DNA of 64,000 nucleotides from Toxoplasma gondii ME49 (Eukaryota > Apicomplexa > Conoidasida > Eucoccidiorida > Sarcocystidae), in NCBI RefSeq assembly GCF_000006565.2, contig NC_031473.1:3016134-3080133 (forward strand), given 5' to 3'. Positions 11,971 to 23,941 of the stretch are shown in pieces. The notes beneath the pieces are model-generated. The model searched no databases and was not told where the DNA came from. It saw nothing but the letters and a program-made list of their open reading frames with translations. Position 1 is the first letter of the stretch. Every line of letters begins with the position of its first letter. Position numbers and translations under genes: made by a program.

Positions 11971-14900
11971 TCACGCTGAAAGGTCTCCTTCTCCAGGGAC
12001 ATGACTGCGTTTTCTGTTTTTGCCCTGCTGGCATTTTTCAGAAGGCGGAGCATGCGGAACCTGCTCCTCAAAGGGGACGTCGACAGACGCAAAGTACGAC
12101 GGACGGAGTCCACGCAAGGCTGCAGAGGAAAGAGAAGCTAGAGAGACACCTGAAGGGAGAGAACCAACAACATCTTCCTGACGAAAAATGGAAATATCAA
12201 ATTTGTAGGACGGACGCGAGTACAGGCGCATTGGCGACGGCCGCGGCTGAGTGTCGATTCGACTTCCTGCAACTCTCGGCTTCTCCCGACCATCACGACG
12301 CGAATGACTTAGCCACGAGGGCGACCCCACACATCCGTCTCTCTCTCCTCGTTTCTCGCGGCTCTGCCCCGACGCCGACGCGAGCGGCGCGTGAGAAGAA
12401 GAGGGAGAAGAACAAGGGGACGAGGAAGACGGCGAAGAAGGAGAGGAGGAAGGAGAGGAAGGAGCGGAAGGAGAGGAAGGAGAGGAAGGAGAGGAAGAAG
12501 GAGATTGAGAGGCGATCTTCCGCCGCGCAGATAGTCGGGTGACTCTTGCAGGTCTGAGCTTGGAGGGCAGTGATCTTGTGAAGCGTTCCGAGGCGACGGC
12601 CTCTGTCACTTCCTGCGTCGTTTTTCGCGTTGCAACTCGCTTCGCCCTCTCCAGAGAAATAGCGGCGCGCCGTCGCCTGCACTCCTTTGTTTCTCTTTCA
12701 TTTTTCATCTCTTCTTCCACCTCTTCGTCGTTCTCTTCTTGTCGCTGTGCTCGAGTTCGGGTGTGGCGTCTGCGGGGTGCCGCTCTTCTTCTTTGGTTTG
12801 TCGTCAAGTCGTCCTCGTTCTTCTCTGCTTCTTCTTTCGTCCGTTTAGAAGTTCGCGGCGCTCGGTGGGCTTCGGCCTCTAATCTCTCCTTCTTCTGGGT
12901 CATCCTTCCCTCCCGACGCTTCTTTTCTTCCTCGTCTCCACCTTTCTCTTCTTCACCTTTCTCTTCTACCTTCACCTCTCGCTCTCTTGATTCTCCGTTA
13001 CGTTTCTCGACTTCCTCGTCGTTTCTGGTCTCTTTGGCGCGCGGTGTTCGACGTCGAGATCTGCATCGGTCCTCTTCTGTCTTCTCCGTCGCTTGTGGGA
13101 TCGTCGACCGACGTCCAGGTCGTCCCCTCCTCATCGCGTCTTTTTCGACTTCCTCTTCCGTCTGCTCACCTTCCTTCTCTGTCAGTTCTTTCTCGCGCTT
13201 CTTCCTCCTCTGGCCTTCCATTCTCACCGACATCGAGGGCGATCGAGACGGCGACGCATGCGTTTGTGAGCGCGACTGCATACACGCCGTTGAGGCAGGC
13301 GAAGGCTGCCGAGAAGCAGAAGCAGCAATCGAAGAAGAAGCTCCAGGAAAGACCAGCCCCCTCCGAGTCGGGTGCCTCCCGTTGCGCCTCTCTTCTCTCG
13401 TTCTCTCGACTTCCTCGTCCACTCCTGACCTCCTCATCTTGCTCTTCTTCCTTTCTCTCTCTGCTTCCTTCTGCTCGTCTCTCGCTTCTTCTCTGTCCTT
13501 CTCGACATCGTCTTCTTCGTCTTCTTTTTCTTCTCTTCCTCTTCCTTCTTTGCTGCTTCCTCGGTGGTCTTTGGGAAAGGCTGGAGACAGCTGCCCGATT
13601 CGAGAACCGCTTGACCCGTCGCCAACTTGCATGCAGTTTGCGGTCTCTCCTTCTGTCCCTGTGCATGCATCTTCATGTTCTCCATGATGGTCTTCGTCTC
13701 CCCGCTCTCCACGCACACCCCGCTCGACAGGAACGCCTCTTCTTTTGGTCTTTCTGCCGCGTTTCCTCTGAGGTCCGGCCGAGCGCCTGGGGAGCTCCTG
13801 AGCTTCTTCGCCTCGCGGCGGCGGCTTCCCGCGTCGCCTCTCTCCTTCGCCCGGCGTGCTCTGCTCGCGCTCGGCTTCCTCGTCTTTCTCTTCTTCGTAG
13901 TTCTGCAGATCGGCCACCGCGTCGACAAGGACCTGGTCGCCGACCTCCACAGTCACTTCGTCGGGCATCAAGACGAAGGCCTTGTACCACACAGACGCTT
14001 GCTCGTCTGGAAACGCATGAGGAGTCGGCCCGCTTGTCACACATTCTGCAGTCCCCACACACAGACCCTGCATGCAAACCACCGCGCCAGGAGAACGAAA
14101 TCCGGAGCGACAAATCGGCTGTTGATCGTCGGGGTGTCTTTGCATTTCTCTCCGCATTTCTCTCTTGCTCGAAACGCGTTTCTTTCATACCCTTCGCGGT
14201 CTCCGGCTGCGCGACGGAGCCTCGGAGATACAGAACAAACATGAAGCAAAAACGAGCCAGACCGACACCGAAGTTGGAACTCACAGGCACGATCGACGGC
14301 GGCGACTCCTCACAGGCGACTCCGCGAGACCAGATGCGACGCATGCATGTACCTTCGCTGTTGAAAACTCGAGCGAAAAACCAAGAAGGAAGAAGAAAGA
14401 ATGCAAAAGAGGAACTCGGATACCAACGCGGCACACGTTCTCTCCACAGTTCGAAATCGACATCGACCTTCCACAAGGCGTCTTGAAACGAAGACCCCTT
14501 CACTCACCTTGACGAGTTCGACCTCGTTGGTAACGACGAGACCGGCCATCGCGCCGCGTTTCTCGACGACGAAGCGCAGGAGTCTTCGCTGCTGCATCTG
14601 GCATTCCATGTCTTCTTCCAGCAAAAGTTCCTCAAAAACGGGAGAGAGAAGCGGAACTCGACGCTGTTCGCCTTCCTCTCTCCCGGCGTCTCTGTGGGTC
14701 GCGCCCCGCTCTCTGCCTTGTAAGTCGTCGCGGCCAGTCGACGCGGAAAAACTCTGTCTTTCTTCCTGGGCACTCGCGCTCTCTCTCGCCTCTTCTGCAA
14801 GTCTGCTTTCTTCTTCTTTGGATCCCTCTTCGTTAAACCTCTCTCCTGGTGGTGTCTCTGCTCCAGATCTGGCTCCTCCTGGACTATCGTTCTTCGTCCT

Positions 14901-17900
14901 TGTCTCTCGGCGCAGCGGCGCCCCACCCTTCACCACGGTGCGGGCGTCGCCGTTGCGCCTCGTTTCGGCCTCGACTTTCGTCGGCTTCTCGCCTGCTTCT
15001 TTCGTCTCGCGCTTGCCTTCACCTGCGCCTGGTCCTGCCTCAACCTGAGAGGCCGCCTCAGCTGTCCCTCTGTCTCCTTGCTTGCGCGTTTTCTTCGAGC
15101 AGCTCTCGCCTGGCCCTGCGGCCGTCTCCGCGTCTCCGTCCAGCTGCACCGCCGCGGCATAGGGCGATCCGTAGAGGACGGTGACCTCCGACGCACCGGA
15201 GGCGAGCAGAAGCGCGAACTGTCGCAGGCCAATCGCCTGGATGATGCGCCGTCGAGGCGAAATACGACTGCGCTGCTTGTGAAGAAAGTGAGGAAAAGGA
15301 AAACTCGCAGATGTGGGGAACATGCAGGGCAGGATGAAAGACCTCGCCGCCAGCGGAATCGAACGCGGCCGGTGTGGACGAAGTTCATGCTGCAAAAGAC
15401 GCACTACATCTGCAACTCCTTCGTTCCCCGCAAAGTCCCCAATGATCTCGTGAATGATCAACAGTCGCGCAAAGGGATCTGAGGCCGAAGGGGAGGAAGA
15501 AGGAGAAGCACAGGAAGAAGAAGGAGACAGAGGACGGACGGGGGAGACGGAGGACTCAGCTGTCGAAACGGCTACCACTGTGTCTTTGATCCGCTCGAGA
15601 CGTCGCGCGTCGGAGACTTGGGAGTCCTTTGCTGTCTTTCCTCTCTTCCGCTTCCTGCCCGGGAGCTCCCGGTCCAGGGAAGATGACAGACTGTCTTCCT
15701 GTCCGTCCTTCTTGGCGTCCTTCTGTTCTCCCTTTCGGTCTCTTTCGTTTTCCTTATTAATACGTTGCTCCGGCGCCTTGACCTCTTCTCTCGCAAGGCC
15801 TTCTCCGTCTTTCCTCGAAGTCTCTGTGTCTCCCTGTTTTCCTTTTCCTCGAACTTTTGATTCTTCTCGAAAGTTCCCTTCTTTCCATGTGTTTTTTTCT
15901 GATGTCGCTTCGTCTCTTGAGCGCGGCTTCTGTCTTCGCGCGGGGAGAGGCAGCGCCGCGAATTGCTCGGCCAACTGAGCTCGCGTCACATCGCTGCTGT
16001 AGGCATGCAACACAGAAACTTGCTTGTCAAATCCGAAGAGCTGGACGAACCGTGAGGCTGAAGAAGCACTGTGTTTATCCGCCTCCAAAGCAACCACCCG
16101 ACGAGCGCCTGCCCTTGCTGCATTCACCGCTAACAGTGCATACGGTCCTGTCCCGATTTCGAGAACATCCGGTCCGTCTTCGTCTTCTTCTTCGTCTTTT
16201 TCTTCGTCTTCTCTCCCTGCTTCTTCTTCCTGTTCCTCCAACTCTTTCGCTTCCTCTTCTTCTCCTTCGGTCTCGCCTTCTTCGCCTTCCCCTGTCGCTC
16301 TCGCTCCCGTTTCGGACTCTGCCTTGTTGGCAGTTTCCTCCTTTCTTCTCTTTCTCGCCTTTCCCACACTCTCTTTCTCTTTCTCCTCCCCAGAGTCCCC
16401 TCCTCTCCTTGCGTCTCCTCGATCTCGCCGCGCCGCTTCTGTCTCTGCCTTCTTTTTCTCCTCCTCGTCTCTCTGCTTCGCTGCTTTCTCCGCCTCTCTG
16501 TCTCCGTTTCGCTCGTGGCGGTCTGCTGAGCGCTTGCAGGTCTTCTCCAGGCTCGGCGGAGCACCCAGTTTCTTCTTCTTTCTGCGCTCTGAGCAGACGA
16601 TGTCGATCGCTTGTTGATATTTCCCTACTCGGTAGACGTCGTGAATCATGCTCGAATGGTTCGACGCCTTGAAGCGCGAGGTGATCGAGAAGCAGTTCGG
16701 CTTGTCGGTGGGCAAAACCATTTGCTGCATGATCCGCATGCGCAGCAGAGCCGCGATCTTCGGAGCCAAAGGAGACACCGGAGAGACTGGAGTCACCTGG
16801 GCATCAGTCGAGAGACTGACCGTCTGCTGGGCTATCTCTTTGTCCTCTCTTCGTGCTTGCTCCTTTGGATCGTTGTGAGTGGCGGCGTCTCTGGCCTCGC
16901 CGGAGAATGCCTGTCTGCAGTCTGGCATCTGCCTTCTGTGTAAAGCACCCCACTCTGTCTCCGCGACCGCGCTTGAGGCCGGCGAGTCTCGTTCTCTCTG
17001 CGCGGTTCCTTGCTGTCTCCGACATTCATCAACCGCCTTCTCCGGCGCATGCAGAAAACATCCGTCTGTCGGTCTCTCGCCTCGGCTTGTCTCTCGGAAC
17101 GCGAGAGAAGCAGCGACGCTCGGATGTACGCGCAGGGACTCGTCGCTCCGCGATCGCTCGTGACTTTGCTCTTTCTCTCGACACCCTCGCAACAAAGCGA
17201 GGTAGGCCAGCAACTCCTTCTCTATGTCGCTCGCGGGGCGCAGCAAGTCCGAGGCGAGAGACGCAGGAGACACATGAGGAGACGCTGGAGAATGCGGAGA
17301 CACAGAGACAGAAGACTCCTGCCGGAAGGAGACCGGAGGGCGACGCGAGTCCGCGGTCCACGGAGAAGAGCTGAGGCGCGAAGCCAGCGCGTCCCTGCAA
17401 GCTCCGTGAGTTCCAGCGAAAAAGGCCTCGCGAGGAGACACGTGAGGAAACGGCTGCGAGGGACAGGAGACAGGGAAGCAGGGACGGAAGCGAGTGCGGG
17501 AGGACAAGGTGTGGGGAGGAGACGACGAGGGAGCTCTCGACAAATCTGCAGCGAGAGAGACCGAAACAGAGAACAGGAGAGACAGCGACAGAGAGGAATG
17601 AGGAAGACGAAGAAAAAGAGGGTACAGGGGGGAGGCCCACAAAGGAACAAACGAAAGATGGGCGACGACAGCCATGCAAAGTTACATGAAGAGTGCATGA
17701 CTCGAGAGGCACACGAGAACAGAAAATGTCTGTTTACTCTCCAGAAATTCGCGTCTTTGCGTTCTGCTTTGCGTCTCTGTCGTCTCCTCTTCCTATCGCT
17801 TCCAGCATGTCATTCTCTCCCCTTTTTCTACTCGCTTTCCTTGCCTCTTCGTCTCTGCCTGCACACTCCGCGTCGTTCTCCCTTCAGTATCTGGAAGTCC

Positions 17901-20610
17901 TGCCCTGACGCGCTCGCCCATTTTCTGTGATCATGTCCGCGGTGCTTCCTTCTTCTCAATTAGCTTACCTCCTTCTCGACTGATGTCCGTTTCTGTCTTC
18001 ACACCTGTAGTGTTGCCTCCTGCCGATATGGCCCGCCTCCAGGCCGAAGTGTCTCCGCCGCGAGGAGACAGTCTCTCCCCACACAGGCGCTCCCTTGGTA
18101 GGTGGAGTCCTGGCAGCAGAGAGGACGCCCCGTCTGAATCTTCTGTCTCCATGCGCTCGCGCTGCAAGCATCGTCTCCAGAGCACCTCCTCGCCTCGCTC
18201 GCCTCCCAGGGAGGGCATGCCTCCCGTTCTCCGCTGAGAGGAGAAAGGAGAGAAATGGGAGGGAGTCCCCTCCTTTCCCGCCTCTCTTTCTCTCGAGAAC
18301 GCTCGTCCTTCTCCATCTCCTCCATTTCCTCCATCTCCCTTCGGAAACCGCTGGGAGTTGATTGACACCCGTTCCCCGTCAGCGAGCTCCCGAGCGACGA
18401 CGGCCGCGAGTGCGTTCACAGGCACCCGGGCGAGAGAGGAAAAAAACGAAGAAGAGAGAGGTGGAGAAGAAGAGGAAGAATCTTTTAGCGACTGCATGCG
18501 AGTCCACAGAAACTCGAGACAGGCGCGGCGAGTCCGGTCTTCTGCTTCCTCACGACTCTGCAGGTGTCGAGTCTCCTTAGTCTCGCCGCAACGGCCTGGC
18601 CTCGGCGACGGCAGGAGACTTCCTGCCGACTTCTGGCGGGCAAACGAGACTTGGGGAGAATCGAGGGACTCATGCGACGGCGAGCAGCGCAGACGCTCGC
18701 TGTCTGCAGAGGCTAAGGCGTCGTTGAGCGTCCGGAGCAAAGCAGCCGCGACGGCGCGACCGCCTTCGGGATCCCGTGACTCCCGACAGAGCTCTGGCTG
18801 TCGGCCTGCGAAGGAAGCGAAGGCGAGACGCTTTTCTCGCGCAAGACACGGAAGGTGAGGCTCTCGAGGTCTCTCGAAATCTCCAACCAACTGCGGTCGC
18901 GGACTGCCAAGGGACGCAGTGAGGCCTCCACCTTCCTTCTCGCTTTTGCAGGCAAAAAGCCTTCCAGGCATCTCAGCTGCGCGGCGAAGCGAAGAACATG
19001 GAGCGGGATTCTCTTCCACGCTTGCTCTCTCTCGTGCTCTGTCTCCTTCTGCTCCTCTGTCTCCGTCAGTGTGTCTTTGCGCGGGGAGCGAGGCAGCGGT
19101 GAGCGAAACCGGCGAGGCGCCAGGAGGCCGACGACGCTGTGCGGCAGCCGCGACGCTGTCGGGAGCCGTGTGGAGACGCGTTTCGCTGCATGCGCCAGCA
19201 GTCGACAGCCAGCTGGCGGCAGAGAAGGCCGCGGGGCTCGAGGGCAGGCGAAACGACGGAGACAGCTGCTGTGAGGAGTCTCCTTCCTGCCAGCAAGAAG
19301 ACAAAGAACGGGGGGATGTTCCGCACACTCGAGACGAGACACCGAAACGGACATGGAAAGAGACAAAACTTGGCAGGCCTCCTCTGTGCGGCATCTACAG
19401 CAACCATTCGGTATACATACATATAAATATACATACATATATACACACACATATATATATATATATGTATGTATATGTCTATAGGTATGTATGAAGCTGA
19501 ATAAGAAGCAGGCTGCAGAGGTACATTTGGAGAACTAAGAAACATTTTTTGGACGTCCACGCAAGCAAACGGCACGAGATGGAGTTCTCGATCGAGGCAT
19601 GAGGAGGAGAAACCGCGTGAGACGGGATGGCACAGAAGAGCACAAGGAGATGCACGCGTTTTCTCTCTCTCTCCCTCTGCGCGCATGTCATCGTAACTCT
19701 CTTCTCGCGTTGCGTCCTCACATCTGTTTTTTTTTCTTTGGATCTGCTTCACTGTTTTTCTTTTCGCGTGGTGCATGTGGACCTTTTATAGGGCCTCGGG
19801 TGGAGTTTTAACTCTTCCAATGTGCCTCGTCGTTTGGTCGTTCTACTGTTTTCCCTCGACTCCTTGGGATTCTGAGTTCCTTTGACTTCTCTCACCTCCC
19901 TGAATGTTTTCTCCCTCTGTCCGTTTGTGTCGCCGTCCGTCCCCAGCTGCTCCGGTCTCAGGTGTGGAGCGTTTCGCGAGCGTTCTTTTCACCCGACTCC
20001 TTCAACTGACGTTCCCCCTCCGAAACTTCAAAAGCTGCCTACCTCCTTTTCGGACCGGGCCTCAACCTTGGGGCGCTTCAGTCTGTTCCAGCGGCGCTCC
20101 TCGCCGCCAGTGTCGTGGAGAGTGACGACTTGGCCTCTCCAGTCCTCCTCTCTAGTAGCGCAGGAGCGCCGGTCGACGGACTCCCAGAAACTTTTGTCGC
20201 ACGAGAACGAAGTCGCGGCGAACGCCTCGGCAGTCCCAGACGGACACCGGCGCCACCGTTCGCATTTTTCGCACTGCATGCAGCAAACAAACGAGAGCAA
20301 ATGCGTTGGAGTCGGAGCTGTTCAGGGCAGAGCCGCTTCGAAGCGGCGAGAGTGCGAGCAGGAGACGCATGCCGAGGTACAGCAGCTATAAGCGGCGTCC
20401 AGCAAAACGTGGAGATACTCAGAAAAGCAGGAAGGCGAAGAAATGCAGACACACTTGCAGCCACTGGCAGTGGAACCAAAGAAAGCAACAGGCAGTTGAG
20501 TTCATGAAGCGTCTCGCTCGTGGACGGTGTACCTGCATCCACTCATCGTAGCAGAGGCCGTGCGACGCAGCTGGCCCCGCTTTCTCCTCGCCACAAGCAG
20601 CCATCTGCAT
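11971..20610 (-). CDS. Large CW zinc-finger and PRMT-like methyltransferase protein
   Basis: Proposed exons on the minus strand: 20610-20533, 20273-20043, 19286-17969, 17545-14508 and 14118-11971 (last acceptor could be at 14067), about 2270 residues; all phases agree. Residues ~24-75 form a CW zinc finger: EWMQ joined across intron 1 to CEKCERWRRCP, then FSC and W...SC, giving all four zinc Cys and the Trp residues that bind methylated histone H3K4 in other CW domains. From ~840 a class I methyltransferase of PRMT type follows: HSSMIHDVYRVGKYQQAI (~840), SAM motif VLEIGTGPY (~1000), post-I VVALEAD, double-E loop HEIIGDFAGNEGVADVV (~1240, PRMT5-like, both Glu kept), and a barrel-like strand region with WYKAFVLMPDE and VEVGDQVLVD (~1590). 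The THW motif is not evident. Between these blocks are inserts of 100-600 residues of charged or Ser-rich low complexity. The family suggests nuclear arginine methylation of histones or RNA-binding proteins; activity is inferred. The CW exons could belong to a separate gene. In 18840-19080 a second minus-strand frame is also open, so exon 3 borders may change. Confidence 0.62.
19404..19492. repeat. TA/CATA microsatellite in intron of CW-PRMT-like gene
   Basis: ATACATACAT and TATATATA tracts in the intron between the CW exon (ending 20043) and the exon starting at 19286. Confidence 0.85.
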
Positions 20611-23600
20611 CGTGTCTTGTTCTCTCTAGGCTTCGATTCTTTGTCTTTCCTCTGTCTTATGTTGTTCTTGTCTCTCTCTTCTCCTCTTTCCCTCCGCCTT
20701 CGTCTGCTTCTCGCGCTCCACTCTCTTCCGCGATTCCTCTCTTCCTCTGCGTCTCGCCTTCCGACGAATGGGCGTTCTGCTGGCTGCCTCGCGCTTTTCT
20801 CTTCCCCGTTTAGCGCACGAAGCGGAGCCGCGCGAGGGTGAGGAGACAGGCGTCTCCTCCGCGTCTGCTACGGACGGCAGCGGACGCGCGGCTCGACTCT
20901 GTAGAAGAAGGGGAAGAAGAGAGCCACCGGGGCAGAGGCGGTGAGGGGAGGAGACAGGCGAGAGAAGGAGACGCGAGCTTCTCCCCACCCAGCGCTCGAA
21001 GAGAGAGACAAGTCATTTCAAGAAGAGATGGCAGACACACACGAGAGCCCCCGGGCCGAGCGAACGACGTCGCATGCATACAGTTTCCAGCAGCACAGAT
21101 CGACGAAGGACTGCAGGGGAAGAGGGTGTGGAGAAACGAGCAGAGACCACAGAGGGGGGAGGACGCAGAGGGGAGGAACGAAAAAGAGAAAGTGCAGAGA
21201 AGAGGAGACAAAGATGAAGCATGAAGAAAGACAAGAAGGAAGGCCGCGACGCCCGAGACGCTGAGAAGCTGCTTGTCTCCCTCTCTCTCTCTCTCGCTGA
21301 AACCTCACGGTGAACGGAACGAGCGGGAGAAGACACAGACGCGGAGAGAAGAGACGGAAGAGAGAGAAGAGAGAGAAGAGGAAGGGGAACGGAGGCGAAT
21401 GAGCGGGAGAACGACTAGCAAGAAGAGAAAAGAGAAGAAGAAGATGGAGAAGATGGAGAAGGAGGAGGAAGACGAGGGTGGCGACGGAGAGGGCGGAAGA
21501 AAGCGGCGCGACTAAGGCGGTGTCTCCACTCGAGGATTCCTGAAGTCGCTAGAGAGGGAGAAGAGGTAATTAAAAAGGGGAGAGAACGAAGGAAAAACAA
21601 AGAAGACACAGAAGCGTCGCTAGTGTGTCTCACACACAGTCACTCGTCAAGAAGAGCTCTACAGCGTGGATCATCGCGAGGCAAACATGAGAGCTGGGGC
21701 GGTGTGTGAGAATCGACTTCCTCCTCCCTAGCTTCGACGAAACGTTCTCTGGTAGAAGCGCGTTTGAATGACCGTTCTTTCCTCGACCTCTTCTCCTTAA
21801 GCGCGTTCACTCTTTCCTTTCCTCTCGCCTTCTCGCCTTCTCGTCTTTTCGCTTTCTCGTCTTTTTGCTTTCTCGTCTTTTCGCTTTCTCGTCTCCTCGT
21901 CTCCTCGTCTTCTCGCCCTGCTGCTCACTCGTGTCTCTCTCCGAGCAAGCGCGCCTGGCTCTGTATGTGGAGATGGAGCTCTCCCGCTGGCAAATCGATT
22001 TTCTCTCGTTGCTGAACAGCGTCGCGTCCACCGGGCCTCCGACTATACGCCGACTCCAAGTTGTTTCGCTCACGTCTCGCCTCGCTGCAGGGCAACCACC
22101 TTACGCGCGCGGCGGTTTCTCTCTCTGTTTTCCTTCCACTTTTTTTCGTCGCCTTTTCGAGTTTTCTGCTTCATTTGGCCTGGCGCGTCGGCTTTTTTCT
22201 CCTCGGGGTCGCGCCTCCTCTGCAGTTCAGAGTCTTCTCTCGCTTCCCGCCCTCCTCTCGCCTCTGTGTGTCTTCTCGTCTTCTTCGCGCGTCCACGCGC
22301 CGAGCGCTTGCGCGCGCGCACTCGCGTCTGAGAGAGGGCAGCAAACATCCGGCAGCGAGAGTTCTCTGGAGACCTTCTTCTTCAGTTTCCTGAGGCCAGC
22401 CAGAGAGAAAGAAGTCGCGCGCTGGAGGGAGGAACAGGACGCCCAGGCGCTCCACACCCGAGGGCGCGACAGAAAAGAAGACATGCGGACGCACTGCTGA
22501 GACCCCAGCTCGCTTGCTCGGTGTCTTTCGGTGCTTCGCCTTGCGCGATTCTTCCCTTCGCCTTCTCTTTTTCGCCTTTCCAAGGCTCGTCCACGCTGTC
22601 CAGGGTGCCTGGGAAATCCCACCGAAGAGTTCGCGGGCAGAACCGCTCCCTCACTGTCAATCCACGAAGCACACAAGAAAGGTGGAACTCGATTCGCGTT
22701 GCCTCCAGTTCGAAACCTCAAAAACACAACTGTTTCTCCAATGCGCTCTCTCGCGAGGCGCCCTCCGTCTTCGTCCTCGTCCGCGTTTTCTCAGGGCGTC
22801 CTCCAGATCCACTTTCGTCGCCACTCTCGTTTCCGCTGAATCGGTCGTCTGCCGCGACAGCGGCGAAAGACGCTGCTCTGCGTCTGTCTGCCTCTTAACT
22901 GCGCGAAGAGCAGAAACAAAACGCAAAGCCAGTGGCTTGATTTCTTCTTGCTCCTCTCCGGGTCTCCTCATCCCGTCGGTCTCGCGTTGTTTCCTCTCCA
23001 CGCTGGTGTCTGTTTTCCTCGTTCTCGTCGCCTCCCGTTACTCTCTTGTCTTCGCCATTTTCGGCCTTCTTTTCTCTTGTCTTGCTCGCTCCTCTTTTAT
23101 TTCGTCTCCCTCTTTGCTTCGCCGTCCTTCTCGTCTGCCTCGCCTTGCCGTCGGCCGTAGCAGGTTCCTCGAGCCGCCGCTCCAGTACTTGCATTTTCTG
23201 CGCCGACGAGCATGAGCAGTCCTTCCAACAAGAAAGGACTGGCCCTGCAGCGGGTGTTCGTACACTTCAGTTTCCCTCTTGGCGGCTCTAAGTCTCTCCA
23301 GTGAATCTGTGAACATTTCGCTTGTTGTCTCTCCGCGGTCTCGCGAGGCTCATGCCAGAGGGCGCACCTAGGGGCGAGAAAAGAAGTTTTCCTCGTCGGA
23401 GAAGGGAAGGGATCGACCTGCTTGATTGCGAGAACCATATATCGCCGAACTCAGTTCGATCTCGTTCGTTTTTTCCTCGACGCGCAGAGCCTCTGACGCA
23501 CACGCTGGGCGTCCTCAATTCGAGTGACCCATCGAGTCCTGCGCGTTCTCGTTTCTGTCAAAAAACTCCAAATTTCAACAGATTCGTCTTAGTCTGTTCC

Positions 23601-23941
23601 CCCGGCTGCATGCGCCTTCTGTTTCAGTCTTCGCAAAAAACTCCGGTTATTTCCATCTCGCATCTGTTGCTCTCTCTTCCCTCTCCGTAAATACTGATTT
23701 CAGGGGTCTCTCCTGTTCTGCTTCCCGAGTGTCTTGCCGATTCTCGGCGTCTTTGATCGTTTCTCTTCGCCTCGGTCTCTCGTCTTCCCCATTTTTGTTC
23801 GACTTATCCTTGTTTTCTTCTTCTCCTCTTCTCGTCTGCTTTTCCTCTTCTTCCTCTTCTCTCCCTCCGTGTGCTTCTTTTCTGTCTTTCTCAGCTGTGC
23901 TGTTTCAGGGTGTTTCCGCGTTTCTTGATCTTTGTCGAGAG
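20611..23941. other. Divergent intergenic region, CW-PRMT-like / F-box protein
   Basis: About 3.3 kb between head-to-head genes. Long pyrimidine tracts on the plus strand alternate with GA-rich DNA near 21.2-21.5 kb. Open frames on both strands translate to Arg/Glu-rich or Ser/Phe/Leu-rich peptides without motif or splice logic. Likely 5' leaders and promoters of both genes; additional non-coding exons cannot be excluded. Confidence 0.55.

Noticed and set aside
12539..14486. Long plus-strand open frames (380-500 codons) opposite the CW-PRMT-like last exon
   Set aside because: They are mirror images of Arg/Glu-rich low-complexity coding DNA on the minus strand, read as Ser/Leu/Phe/Arg, with no motif and no splice logic.
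23729..23941. Upstream extension of the F-box/WD40-like protein
   Set aside because: The 71 extra residues come from a polypyrimidine tract and would be Ser/Phe/Leu only; the first Met in non-biased sequence is at 23942.
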